Positions 19,896 through 30,476 are shown, counted from the first letter of the stretch. The stretch: DNA of 64,000 nucleotides from Morinoia aosen (GCA_030386875.1 CM059572.1:41828232-41892231), one strand, 5' to 3'. Numbers and translations are program-made. Notes: generated by a model not told the origin, from the letters alone.

Positions 19896-22019
19896 CTGAG
19901 AAGGTTCCTAGGTTCTGTTAACTTCTATCATCGCTTTATACGCAATTGTGCTCAAACCTTAGCTCCTCTTTCAGACTTGCTGGAAGCCAAGAAAAAAGGT
20001 AAATCTATTGAGGTAAAATGGACGGAGGATGCACGCAAAGCTTTTGATGAGATTAAGCATAAGGTAGCTACCGCGACTGAATTATCCTACCCTATTGCTA
20101 ATGCTGATTTCAGTTTGGTAGTTGATGCCTCAAGTACTGCCGTAGGTACCGTTTTGCAACAACAAGTAGGTACTAATATCTCTCCCCTTGCTTTCTTTTC
20201 CAAAAAGCTGTCGCCCACTGAGCGTGCTTATAGCGCGTTCGGTAGGGAACTCCTTGCTATCTATCTGTCTGTAAGACACTTTCGCTATGCTCTAGAGGCA
20301 AGGGAGTTCGTGAGCTACACAGACCACAAACCCTTGACCTCGGCGATCAACATGCCTTCTGAACGGCATTCGCCAAGAGAAGCTCGACACCTGTCCTTTA
20401 TCAGTCAGTTCACTACGGATATTAGATTCATCAAAGGTCTCGACAATACTGTCGCTGACTGCTTATCGAGAATCAACTCTGTCCAAACCAGTGGTGAAAT
20501 CACTTTCGGAAATATTTCCAAGACTCAGAAGGAGGATCCTGAACTTCAGGGTCTTCTCAAACCTTCTAACACTTCCTCTCTTAAATTAACCTTGGTTGAC
20601 GGCGTGTACCGTGATGCCGAGCGACTTTCTCGTTTGTATCTTCCTGCGACTCTCCGCAGAGTAGCTATTCTTCACTATCATTCTCTCTCTCATCCTGGTA
20701 TTAACCGAACATTGCGTTTGATTTCCGATCGTTTCGTCTGGCCAGCGATGCGTAAGGAGGTCAAGCAAATTGTGCAAAATTGCCATGCATGTCAGAGTAG
20801 CAAAATTGTGAAACATAATCGTGCAGCGTTACAGAGCTGTGCTTTTGCTGGACACAAATTCGACTCTGTACACCTAGATTTGGTGGGTCCTTTGCCTTTA
20901 TCGCGTGGTCAGTCTTATTTGTTGACCATCATTGATAGGTTTTCTCGATGGGTTGAGGCCGTGCCTCTTCCTGATACCCAAACTGAGACAGTAGCGCGCG
21001 CCTTCATGAGCAACTGGATTTCCAGATTTGGGGTTCCCTTAAGTGTCACGCATGACCGGGGATCACAATTTACCTCCAAATTTTGGAGTGAGCTTAGCGC
21101 CGCCTTAGGTTGTACTAACACCAGCACTACCGCTTACCATCCGCAATCGAATGGACTTATTGAGAGAGTCCACAGAGATTTGAAAGCTGCGCTGCGCTGC
21201 CTTAATTGCAGCCACGATTGGACTGACAGACTTCCAGTAGTACTGCTGAGTATTATGAATTTATATCGGCAAGATCAGCAATGCACAGCAGCAGAAATGT
21301 TGTATGGGAAAACACTTCGTCTCCCCGGCGACATTGTTGACCCAAAACCTTTGCCTGAATTTTCATCTGCTGACCATTCCAAATATGTAACCTGTCTCAA
21401 AGATTGCATGCGTCAGATCAAGTATGTTGCTCCACGAATGCCTCAAACAAAAAACAAATTAGATCCTGCTTTGCAAGACTGCACACATGTGTACGTCCGT
21501 AATGACGCCATCAAACCTACACTCACGCGCCCTTATGAGGGCCCATTCAAAATATTGAAAAAGACGCCCAAGTATTTCATCCTTGAAAGATCTGGTTCAC
21601 ACGACCCTGTGAGCATTGATCGATTAAAATTCGCGTACACTTCCGATCATAGTGTAATTTCTAACTCATCATTCTCTCCACAGAATTCCCTTTCCACTGA
21701 GACTCGATCATATCTACCATCTCAGCTTCCTCAGTTGGCTGCATTGTTGCCTAGTCAACTTGAGTGTAACCCTTTCTTTGTGCCTGTACATTCAAACCCT
21801 ATTCCTAAGCCTATCGTAGACTCTAATTCTAGCCCTCTTACTGCAACAGCGACAAGTCTGGAGAGACCAGAGGAGCCCGCTGCAGTAACTCCTGTTCCTA
21901 GAACTCTTGCCGATCTAAATCTGCAGACCCGTTTGGTAAAACTTCCCCGCTCAGTAACGTTTTCCAACCACCGAACCCGGCATGGTCGCGTAGTTAGACC
22001 TCCTTCCCGCTACAAATGA
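19896..22019 (+). pseudogene. Gypsy-2 pol, 5'-truncated (end of RT, RNase H, integrase)
   Basis: One open frame, entered at the LINE-B junction with LRRFLGSVNFYHRFI, the thumb end of a Ty3/gypsy RT. RNase H follows (SLVVDASSTAVG, FSKKLSPTE, YTDHKPL), then the integrase: zinc finger HYHSLSHPGI...CHACQ and catalytic D, D, E in HLDLVGPL, THDRGSQF and NGLIERVH. It ends with a Ser/Pro-rich tail and RHGRVVRPPSRYK. It is a close relative of gypsy-1 pol (25592-28276), clearly diverged at amino-acid level. The frame is still open, but gag, protease, most RT and the 5' LTR are missing. Confidence 0.92.
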
Positions 22020-22032
22020 TTGCAGCGGGTGG

Positions 22033-22061
22033 ACCTTTCGGTCTGCGCCTTGGGGGGTAAA
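22033..22061 (+). promoter_or_regulatory. Gypsy-2 hairpin and polypurine tract
   Basis: A perfect 4-bp-stem hairpin gacc-tttc-ggtc (22033-22044) is followed by ttggggggtaa directly against the LTR. The same pair occurs in gypsy-1 (25551-25579) and in the non-coding element (38745-38776). Confidence 0.75.
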
Positions 22062-23424
22062 GTAGCAGTAGCTACAAAAGTGTGTAAAATTATAAATTCT
22101 CCATTCGCACTTAAATAACATAACTATTAGCATTAAAAATCTGTGCTCGCGATAGCCATGTGCTATAGGTTCCGCCGCCGTGCGGCCGGGACCCGGGTTC
22201 GAAACTCGGCGCTGGCAGTGGCGATTTTCTCTGTTGGGTATAGGAGAAAAATTCCAAGCACAATACCCCACTCTACCCAGGTGTCTGAAATGGGTACCGG
22301 TCTCGACCGGGGGAAAGCGTCATGGCGTCCTGGCGTTAGTTATAAGGCATTTGAAAATCCAATGTACAAGGTGATATGTATCAGGCTTGATTGGAAATAA
22401 AGCATCCGTAGATGCCTTCATTATTACTCTAAATTATTATTAATAATTTTCTACTTATAATTAGTAATCCTTGAAGTTTTTGTGTAAATGCATGAGAGAG
22501 AAAATAACACTCGCCATATTCGAGAGACAAGCCTCTAGAGTGGCAACACTGCGCGGTGACGCGTTCTCTTTCAAAACTCACTCTCACATTGGCGTCTCTC
22601 TAGCTTGGTGTTACAGCATCTCTCGTGAGTAAATCTGTGTTGGAAAACAATCGTGTTCCTTCTTCGTGTTCAGTTTAAGTATAAATTGTGACAGTGCTGT
22701 GGTTTAAATACGTAGTTATGCGTAGAAGTTGTGATGTAACATGGTTCATTCAGAGTGATATCTCAACATGACTTAGCGTAAATTTTGCACGCCACGTGCA
22801 TTTCGTGTGCCAATAATTTATATTAGATATTCAACTTTGTCCTTTCCCTTACTACAAAAAGTATACACTTGCAGCGGTCATATTGATATTGAAATTCGTT
22901 CATAAAATACTCGTGAGAGAGCTCGACAGAACTGCCGGCATCTTTGTTGCCGGTGTCTTTGTTTTCCAAAATGGCGGAGCATAAACTGCCGTCTCGTGTC
23001 ATTACTCTGTGATTTAAATTGCACTACATGCGTGTGGAATAATATTTCTTTTTACAACATACTTGCAGTGTTTTTTCTTAAATGTGTTTGACGTGTAAAT
23101 AATTAAGAATGCCTTTTATTAATTTCGTACGGATTATAGAGTACGAAGATTATTCATGTCTATGCCTGCTAAAGTTTTAGTTTTTTTTATATTTCATTAC
23201 TCCATAAATCTTGCGCTAAATCGCACTTATTTTCAATATAAATCAGTATTATCCCCTTACCAAAAACTCTTAAATTTCATGCCCTTGCATTTAAAGCAAG
23301 AGCAGTTGTACAAGAGTTTCTAAATTGATTCTATCCTACTTTTGAGCTTGACAAAAGAGAGAACAATTAAATTAACTCGTGTCGAATCTGTAGGATTTCT
23401 CAGAGTTTCTCCGTTGTGGGAATC
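22062..23424 (+). repeat. Gypsy-2 3' LTR, left part (contains a SINE, cut by gypsy-1)
   Basis: Diverged but collinear with the reverse complement of the gypsy-1 LTR: gtagc...gctac start, ttgaagtttttgtgtaaatg, tggcaacactgcgc, acgtagttatgcgt and catgacttagcgtaaa. It is interrupted by a SINE (22141-22419). It stops at 23424, where gypsy-1 is inserted, and resumes at 42493. This is the older LTR of the nest. Confidence 0.88.
22141..22419 (+). mobile_element. tRNA-headed SINE inserted in the gypsy-2 LTR
   Basis: An ~280-bp segment absent from the gypsy-1 LTR at the same place. The first ~75 bases resemble a tRNA with a B box gggttcgaaact and a weaker A box (tagccatgtgctatagg). The body has gttgggtataggagaaaa, ctctacccaggtgtctg and accggtctcgaccggggg. 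The body recurs at 43146-43294 in reverse orientation, confirming a dispersed repeat. No protein is encoded. The target duplication is unclear (A/T-rich flank). Confidence 0.8.
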
Positions 23425-25550
23425 TGTCGGGTTTCTCTTTTACGCCGTTGGGTGGTTGAATGTAAATATTAATTTGAACGGTCAAGAAAAACTCGATCAA
23501 TTCTCGAAGCGCATGGGAACATTATGAGAGTGATAATGAAAAACGGTTTTGGACTCAGCTCGTTTTTAGGTGGAGTTTATTGGAAGAGGAAACCAGGAAA
23601 ACTGGCTTGGATCTTGATCTCGGAGAGCTTGTCTAGGTGGGCAATCCTTGCCGGAGGACCAGGCTGGCGTTGACGAAAGCCGGCACGCGATGGAGTAGGC
23701 AGGGTGAGTGAGTTGTATTTGGGAAGTTGAATTAGGCAATTTGAGATAATTGAGCGAGGGTCAGTGACGTAGTTCAGGTATAACTAATGACTCCAAAATA
23801 AGGTGGGGCGTGAGTGAGCAAGTTAACTCCGGCTCATGTGAGCAGAATCAAGTCGGCACATTAGCAGATTAGCACATTAGCAGGAGGAAGTTAAGTGACG
23901 TGCTCATATTAGTGGGAGCAAGTTTAGTCACTGCTTATGTGAGAATAGCGTTTAGCATGGCGCTCAGGAAACCCAGGGAGATTCAAAAACTGTGAGTGTT
24001 GCGTGTATGGCGATGATGTAGAGGTCCTGCACAGGAGTCCAAGACGCTGGATGAAACATTCCAGGAGAGACATCAAGACATTCCACCACTGACAATCCAA
24101 ATTATAATGACAACTCTTCCCACACGGAGAAATCCGAGAAACTCCTACAGTTTTGACTCCAGCTACATTAGGATTCTCCCTTTTGGCAACTCAAAAGAGA
24201 TAGGACAGATTTTTGGTTGACAGATTGTAACAGATTTAAACAATAAATAAATTGTTCAATCACTAATGCCTCTGGCTTTAAAAATCTGAGTATTAGGTTT
24301 TAAGAATTTCCAAGAATAAAGATCGTGATTCCTTACAGAGACTACGGGCAAGTAAACACGAGATCTACGGAAAATGGTGAAAATATCAAGTGACTGCACT
24401 TATGAAAGCAGTAAAAAAAACACATAAAAATCCTAAGTTCATGGATATAAATCCTAAACGTTGATTTCACAGGCGGAAAATACGCGAAGAAAGAAAACAC
24501 GAAAGGATGAAAGTTCCGTGTGGCGATTTAGCCGGCGACTGTACGCGTCGGCCTCAGCCAGAGCAGCCAGCAATTTGCACACACTTAAGATAGGCAGATA
24601 GTAGTGGGTGTTTTGTCACAAGAATGCGATGAGTTAAATTAAATTTTATTGAAATGTTTTTATATTGAAAAAAGTGCGATTAGATAAAGGTCTCCAGAGT
24701 ATGGAATTAAGAAATGAAATTCCAAAATTTATCAAGCGTAGGCATGAATACTTTTCGTAATTTAAACTACTGCAAGACGGTTTGTAAAAAAAAGAATAAA
24801 TGCTACTATAACCATGCCTATAGTATTTATAATCACAGAGTAGTGAAAAGAGACGACGGTGTGAGGTTCCGCCATTACACAGAGACGCTATCGAACGAAC
24901 GCCGGCAATTTTCGCCGCAATCATTCCAAGCAGAGATTATCGTAGATTAGTAGATTATCGAAAAGAAAAAGAACGAGCATGATTATGCTTTGATAATAAA
25001 ATCATGACACGAACATGCAATGCACATCGAACATGATTATGCTTTGATAATAAAATCAAGACACGGAAATGCAATGCACATCTGACGCAATATCTTTACG
25101 CTAAGTCACGTTGAGAAACAAAACAAAATACTGAATGAAAGCATGCTACATCACAATTCCCACGCATAACTACGTAACTTAATAACACTGCACTGTCACT
25201 TATTAATACTCACTGACACGACGAAAAGGAACACGATAATTTTCTAACACATTTAAACTCACGAGAATTTGCTGTAACACTGCCAAAGTAGGACGCCAAA
25301 GTAAGAGTGGCTGTTTGAAAGAAGAGACGCGCAACTGCGCAGTGTTGCCACCAGAGGGCTTCTCTCTCGAAAAATGTCAAGTGTTATTTTTATTATTTCA
25401 TGCATTTACACAAAAACTTCAATGATTACGAATTAGAAGTAGAAAATACTTAATAATAAATTAGAGTAATATTTTTAATGCTACTAATTAATTTATTTAA
25501 GTATGAATAGCAAATTTCTAATTTTTACGCTTATGTAGCGGTATGCTACA
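23425..25550 (-). repeat. Gypsy-1 3' LTR (complete, 2126 bp)
   Basis: Plus-strand ends are tgtcggg and gctaca (minus strand TGTAGC...CCGACA). It matches the three pieces of the other LTR at 30477-31565, 36084-36656 and 42019-42492. It is untranslated. Short ORFs such as 24714-24950 are not supported as genes because they recur unchanged in the other LTR. Confidence 0.95.
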
Positions 25551-25579
25551 TTACCCCCCAAGGCGCAGACCGAAAGGTC
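25551..25579 (-). promoter_or_regulatory. Gypsy-1 polypurine tract and adjacent hairpin
   Basis: Minus strand: hairpin gacctttcggtc (25568-25579), then gcgcc and the purine-rich ttggggggtaa against the 3' LTR, where plus-strand DNA synthesis is expected to start. The same arrangement is found in the non-coding element nested in this one. Confidence 0.8.
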
Positions 25580-25591
25580 CACCCGCTGCAA

Positions 25592-28276
25592 TCATCTGTA
25601 GCGGGAAGGAGGGCGAACTACACGACCCTGCCGAGTTCGGCAATTGGCAAATGATACTGAGCGGGGAAGTTTCACCAAACGGGTCTGCAAGTTTAGATCG
25701 GCAAGAGTCCTAGGAACAGGAGTTACTGCAGCGGGCTCGTCTGGTCTCTCCAGACTTGTCGCTGTGTCAGTAAGAGGACTAGAGTTAGAATCTACGACAG
25801 GGTTAGAGATAGGGTTTGAAAATACAGACACGTAGAAAGGGTTACACTCAAGTTGACTAGGCAGCAAGGCAGCCAACTGAGGAAGCTGAGATGGTAGATA
25901 TGATCGAGTCTCAGTGGAAGGAGAAATCTGCGGAGAGGAGGATGAGTTATGAGTTACACTATGATCAGAAGTGTATGCGACTTTTAATCGATCAATGCTC
26001 ACAGGGTCGTGTGAACCGAATCGTTCGATGATGAAATATTTTTGCTTGCGTTTAAGTACTTTGAATGGGCCATCATAAGGGCGCGTGAGTGTAGGTTTTA
26101 TAGCATCATTGCGGACATACACATGTGTGCAGTCTTGCAGGGCAGAATCTAGTCTGTCCTGAGTCTGAGGCATTCGTGGAGCCACATACTCGATCCTACG
26201 CATGCAGTCTTTGAGACAGGTTACATAAGCGGAACGGTCAACGGATGAAAATTCAGGCAAAGGTTTTGGGTCAACAATGTCGCCGGGGAGACGAAGCGTC
26301 TTCCCGTACAACATTTCAGCCGCTGTGCACTGCTGATCTTGTCTGTGTAGATTTCGGATGCTAAGTAGTACTACTGGAAGTCTATCAGTCCAATCGTGAC
26401 TGCAATTAAGGCAGCGCAAGGCAGCCTTGAGGTCTCTGTGGACTCTTTCAATAAGTCCATTTGACTGCGGATGGTACGCTGTAGTTGAGGTATTTGCGCA
26501 CCCTAAGGCGGTGCTAAGCTCACTCCAGAATTTGGAGGTGAATTGTGATCCCCGGTCATGTGTGACACTTAAGGGAACCCCAAATCTAGAGATCCAGTTT
26601 GATAAGAAAGCGCGCGCTACAGTCTCAGTTTGTGTATCAGGAAGAGGGACAGCCTCAACCCAACGCGTGAACCTATCAATGATGGTCAACAAATAAGAAT
26701 AACCGCGCGATAACGGCAAAGGACCCACTAAATCTAGGTGTACAGAGTCAAACTTGTGACCTGTGAATGCACAACTCTGCAGCGCCGCACGATTATGTTT
26801 CACCACCTTACTACTCTGACACGCATGGCAATTTTGCACCATTTGCTTGACCTCCTTACGCATCGCTGGCCAGACGAAACGATCAGAAATCAAACGCACT
26901 GTACGGTTAATACCAGGGTGTGAAAGAGAGTGGTAGTGGAGAATAGCTACTCTGCGGAGAGTCGCAGGAAGATACAAACGAGAAGGTCGCTCGGCATCAC
27001 GGTACACGCCGTCAACCAAGGTTAGTTTTGGAGGGGAAGTGTTAGAAGGTTTGAGAAGGTCCTGAAGTTCAGGATCCTCCTTCTGAGCATTAGCAATGTT
27101 GCCGAAGGTGATTTCACCACCGGTTTGGACAGAATTAATTCTAGAGAGACAGTCAGCTACAGTATTGTCGAGACCTTTGATGAAGCGGATGTCAGTGGTA
27201 AACTGACTTATAAACGACAAGTGTCGAGCTTCCCTAGGGGAATGTCTTTCAGAAGGCATTTTGATCGCGGAGGTCAGAGGTTTGTGATCTGTGTAGATCA
27301 CAAACTCCCTCGCCTCTAGAGCATAGCGGAAGTGTCTCACAGACAAGTAGATAGCAAGAAGTTCCCTACTGAACGCGCTATAACCACGCTCAGTGGGCGA
27401 CAGCTTTTTGGAAAAGAAAGCAAGAGGACAGATATTAGTACCTACTTGTTGTTGCAACACAGCACCTACGGCGGTACTGGATGCGTCCACAACTAGGCTG
27501 AAATCAGCATTAGCAATAGGATAGGATAGTTCAGTCGCGGAAGCTAACTTGTGTTTGATTGTATCAAAAGCTGTGCGCGCTTCTTCCGTCCATTTTACCT
27601 CAATAGATTTGCCTTTTCGTTTCGGTTCGAGGAGGTCAGACAAGGGCGCTAAAGTTTGAGCACAGTTGCGTATGAAACGATGGTAGAAGTTAACAGAACC
27701 TAGGAACCTTCTTAGTTCCTTCTGGGTCTGTGGAAGAGGAAAGTTTTTGATCACTTCTACTTTGGAAGGCAAAGGTTTTAGACCTAGGCTAGAGATTTCA
27801 TGACCTAAGTAAATCAGTGATGGCTTTCCGAGCTCACATTTTGCAGGATTTACGAGGAGTCCATTGTCGGACAATCTTTGAAAAACGACCCTAAGATGGT
27901 CTTTGTGCAACTCTGGGGTTGTGGACGCCACTAGGATGTCGTCTAGATAGACATAAGCGAAAGTGAGATCAGAGAAAATTTCAGCCATGTGCCTTTGGAA
28001 CGTCTGGGGAGCGTTCCTCAAGCCGTAAGGCATTTTTAGGAATTCAAAGAGACCAAACGGAGTGATTACCGCGGTCTTAGGAATCGCAGACTCATCCAAG
28101 GGAATTTGATGGAAGGCAGACTGCAGGTCTATCTTTGAGAAAATTTGTGCTCCCTCTAAATTTGCACTGAAATCATGAAGGTAGGGGATAGGATATCGAT
28201 CAGGTAAAGTAACGGTGTTCAACCTGCGGAAATCCCCGCACGGTCTGAATTCACCGTTAGCCTTGGGTACTAGCAA
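25592..28276 (-). CDS. Gypsy-1 pol (RT, RNase H, integrase)
   Basis: An 894-codon frame. RT: LVPKANGEFRPCGDFRRLN near the N-terminus, KMPYGLRNAPQTFQ, then the catalytic YVYLDDI at ~108-114. RNase H: VVDASSTAVG at ~260. Integrase: HHCC finger (HYHSLSHPGI...CHACQ) and catalytic residues in HLDLVGPL, THDRGSQF and NGLIERVH. The tail RVVRPPSRYR is typical of this group; no chromodomain follows. The ATG used here is not a natural start: the frame should continue from the protease, and a 1-bp deletion near 28317 separates them (see 28270-28914). Apart from that the pol frame is intact. Confidence 0.93.
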   Translation of the reverse strand: MLVPKANGEFRPCGDFRRLNTVTLPDRYPIPYLHDFSANLEGAQIFSKIDLQSAFHQIPLDESAIPKTAVITPFGLFEFLKMPYGLRNAPQTFQRHMAEIFSDLTFAYVYLDDILVASTTPELHKDHLRVVFQRLSDNGLLVNPAKCELGKPSLIYLGHEISSLGLKPLPSKVEVIKNFPLPQTQKELRRFLGSVNFYHRFIRNCAQTLAPLSDLLEPKRKGKSIEVKWTEEARTAFDTIKHKLASATELSYPIANADFSLVVDASSTAVGAVLQQQVGTNICPLAFFSKKLSPTERGYSAFSRELLAIYLSVRHFRYALEAREFVIYTDHKPLTSAIKMPSERHSPREARHLSFISQFTTDIRFIKGLDNTVADCLSRINSVQTGGEITFGNIANAQKEDPELQDLLKPSNTSPPKLTLVDGVYRDAERPSRLYLPATLRRVAILHYHSLSHPGINRTVRLISDRFVWPAMRKEVKQMVQNCHACQSSKVVKHNRAALQSCAFTGHKFDSVHLDLVGPLPLSRGYSYLLTIIDRFTRWVEAVPLPDTQTETVARAFLSNWISRFGVPLSVTHDRGSQFTSKFWSELSTALGCANTSTTAYHPQSNGLIERVHRDLKAALRCLNCSHDWTDRLPVVLLSIRNLHRQDQQCTAAEMLYGKTLRLPGDIVDPKPLPEFSSVDRSAYVTCLKDCMRRIEYVAPRMPQTQDRLDSALQDCTHVYVRNDAIKPTLTRPYDGPFKVLKRKQKYFIIERFGSHDPVSIDRLKVAYTSDHSVTHNSSSSPQISPSTETRSYLPSQLPQLAALLPSQLECNPFYVSVFSNPISNPVVDSNSSPLTDTATSLERPDEPAAVTPVPRTLADLNLQTRLVKLPRSVSFANCRTRQGRVVRPPSRYR

Positions 28277-28914
28277 AAGAGGACTAGCCCAAGGACTTTT
28301 GGAGGTGCGGATGATGCCATTTCGAGCAGCCTAGCGAATTCTTTCTTAGCTAACGCCAATCGATCAGGCGGCAGTCGCCTAGCACGGGAGAAAACTGGCG
28401 GACCTTGCGTCTCTATGAAGTGCTTTGTGCATGTTTGCATTTTTGTAGAAACTAAGTTAGGGTTTGTTAATGCTGGGAAATTTTTAAGTTCCTGTTCAAA
28501 CATGCACTCCTCCTTGAAAACAATCGAGAAGGAATGCAAGACATTTGCTCTAGTTATGCTACAAGCGGGAATTGAGATCTGTGTCTCCTCGTCCCTAATA
28601 CACCGGTTCTTAACGTCTACAACCATGCCAAACTTGGCCAAAAAATCAGCGCCAATTATTGGTTCTTGAACATCAGCTATCATGAAGGTAAATACAAATT
28701 TTCTCCTCAATCCCAGACCGCACTCTAAATTTCTCTCACCGTAACAAGGTATTGGCGTGCCGTTTGCGGCGCGTAATGTCGCCAATAATGGGTTATTTTT
28801 ATCTTTTGCCGTGGCTGGGATAATTGATACACTGGAGCCAGTATCGATTAAAAATCGATACTTGGTGACGGGATCGTGAATGGTCAAGAGGCGAGTAGTC
28901 TGGGAATGAGGCAA
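28270..28914 (-). pseudogene. Gypsy-1 aspartic protease, frame-broken before pol
   Basis: The frame opens upstream of 28914 and overlaps the end of gag in the -1 frame. The retropepsin active site is FLIDTGSSVSI with a second conserved block PIIGADFL, as in Ty3/gypsy proteases. After ARRLPPDRLALAKKEF the frame drifts: one G is missing near 28317 (atggcatc where the RT entry would require an extra G), so the last ~18 residues are out of frame and end at 28270. Without that deletion, protease and pol would be one frame. Confidence 0.88.
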
Positions 28915-28928
28915 CGCAGTACTCGCTA

Positions 28929-29900
28929 CTATGCGTCGCTGTTGGCGTTTCCCGAAGTCATTTCGGTATAACGAGGACAGTATCTAGAGGCGCATTTGCG
29001 AGCTTGGTCACCAAATTTCATGTGGTACCAGCATAAATTGCTACTAGCATCACGAGAGCGCGACCTGGAGCGGCGGTCTTGATTTGACCTATCATAAGAT
29101 CTACCTCTATCAAAGCGTTGAGGAGGAGGAGAAGGATAGTTAGGGTGATAGTCAGAGGGATAGTCGTAGGCATTTTGGTGGCTTGGGAATCTCCCTGGGC
29201 CTTGCTGAATGTGAGCCACACTCTGACCTATTTGAAAATTTTGGAGAGCTTGCTTTATTTCAGCGATGTCCTGCTGCAGCTTATCTATTGTGGCTGAGGA
29301 TTGATTTTGCGCCGTATTTGACGGGCTAAAAGTGGTAGCTGCTACATTCAGGGAAGCAACTTGTGGTTCTCGTGGCAAATTAATATTTCGGATCACCGTC
29401 TCTGCGGCTTCCGCTAATTTTTCTAACGTTTGCTCGGGCCCTGCTAGCGATAGAAATGGACGCACGTTAGGCGGAAGCTTAGTCATGAAAACTTCCTTCA
29501 GAAATCCCTCAGCTACGGCAACACCCGTAGCGAGTTTCCGCAGCACTTTAACTAGCGAAGAGGGAGAGAAAGAAACAGAGACAGATGGAATTGCTGAGGC
29601 GTCTACAAGACTTCGGAATTTGTCCGCATCGGACATCTGAAGCCTTGCCAAGATTTTGCCTTTCAAGATTCCGTAAGGATTGCGATCTGGAGGGTTTTCT
29701 AAGATGTCGTTAGAGTTATTTAGTAGTTTTGTGGGCGCGGCGCTCACAAGAGCATAGAATTTGTCTATCTCATTACTTATTTTATGGTACCTAAATACTG
29801 CTTCACACTGCTGGAACCAGGTGTGAGCGTCCTCCGGAATAAAGGGCGGGAGCCTAATGGGACTTGTGTGTGCTCGATCTTCATTATCTGAGTCAGGCAT
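28929..29900 (-). CDS. Gypsy-1 gag (323 codons)
   Basis: Starts at ATG 29900. N-terminal block LPPFIPEDAHTWFQQ and KFYALVSAAP are typical of arthropod gypsy gags. A Gln-rich, then Arg/Ser/Tyr-rich region precedes the C-terminal motif CWYHMKFGDQARKC...C (C-x2-H-x9-C-x4-C, CHCC type). The protein would form the particle shell and bind RNA. It ends at TAG 28929-28931. Protease lies in the -1 frame, and a G GGA AAC heptamer stands 15 bases before the stop. Confidence 0.9.
   Translation of the reverse strand: MPDSDNEDRAHTSPIRLPPFIPEDAHTWFQQCEAVFRYHKISNEIDKFYALVSAAPTKLLNNSNDILENPPDRNPYGILKGKILARLQMSDADKFRSLVDASAIPSVSVSFSPSSLVKVLRKLATGVAVAEGFLKEVFMTKLPPNVRPFLSLAGPEQTLEKLAEAAETVIRNINLPREPQVASLNVAATTFSPSNTAQNQSSATIDKLQQDIAEIKQALQNFQIGQSVAHIQQGPGRFPSHQNAYDYPSDYHPNYPSPPPQRFDRGRSYDRSNQDRRSRSRSRDASSNLCWYHMKFGDQARKCASRYCPRYTEMTSGNANSDA
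28947..28953 (-). promoter_or_regulatory. Candidate -1 ribosomal frameshift heptamer (gag to protease)
   Basis: The minus strand reads GGGAAAC, in gag phase G GGA AAC, a canonical X XXY YYZ slippery sequence. Five sense codons separate it from the gag stop. A -1 shift here enters the protease frame, which has no stop before the protease domain. I cannot assess a downstream stimulatory structure by eye. Confidence 0.7.
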
Positions 29901-30457
29901 GCTAGCAATCTCTTTTGGGGATGCGCAATTAAGATATCAGTGCCTATGACTTGGGATTAAGTAGCAAGGGTTTGCGTTAATTCTTTACCTACTCAATCAT
30001 TCAGATAGAGTTGAAACAGAAGGAAGGAAATATGAAATTGTAAACGAGAAAAATTTTTGCGGTATGCGGCAATTTGCGTAGGCACGAATATAAAGCAGGT
30101 GAGAAAAATTATTTTTCTACCTACTCAATCAATCAATAATCGTTGAAGAAAACGGAAAGAGAGAGAATGGAAGCGAAGATTTTTACGGTAGTCAGAAATA
30201 AATGCACAGCACGGAAAATAAAAAAATATTTTTCCTACCTACTGTGGCACATGAAACAAACAAACAAGGACAGGATAGCGCTGACGCTGAAAAAAAAATT
30301 TTGTTAGAGCTGCTCAGAGAAATATTAGCACGGTCAAAATCCACAGGAATCTCTCAAACTACTACGAAATGGGAAAACTTATCACTACAATGATACGTCA
30401 ACATTAACCTCTCACAATCTCTCAAACACTTCGAGTTGAGTTTTTATTTTTACGAGG
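29901..30457 (-). other. Gypsy-1 untranslated leader with degenerate repeats
   Basis: The leader between primer site and gag. Three related ~120-bp stretches are marked by tacctactcaatca (at ~29986 and ~30118) and cctacctactgtgg (~30234), each preceded by gaaaaatt/atttttctac. No ORF is supported. Confidence 0.6.
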
Positions 30458-30475
30458 TTCCCGGCCAATGCACCA
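30458..30475 (-). promoter_or_regulatory. Gypsy-1 primer binding site (tRNA-Gly)
   Basis: The minus strand, one base after the 5' LTR, reads tggtgcattggccgggaa. This is an 18-base complement of the 3' end of animal tRNA-Gly(GCC), including its CCA. It confirms orientation and the LTR edge at 30477. Confidence 0.88.
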
Positions 30476-30476
30476 G

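Noticed and set aside
22147..22220. tRNA gene
   Set aside because: It has a B box but no good cloverleaf or anticodon arm and continues into a repeated SINE body.
24646..24950. Small genes on both strands in the gypsy LTR
   Set aside because: The same ORFs recur in the other LTR (36221-36525) and show no domain; they are LTR sequence.
28270..28276. Overlap of protease and pol ORFs read as a programmed frameshift
   Set aside because: The shift is explained by one missing G near 28317, and the residues just before the pol ATG are out of frame; no slippery heptamer is present there.
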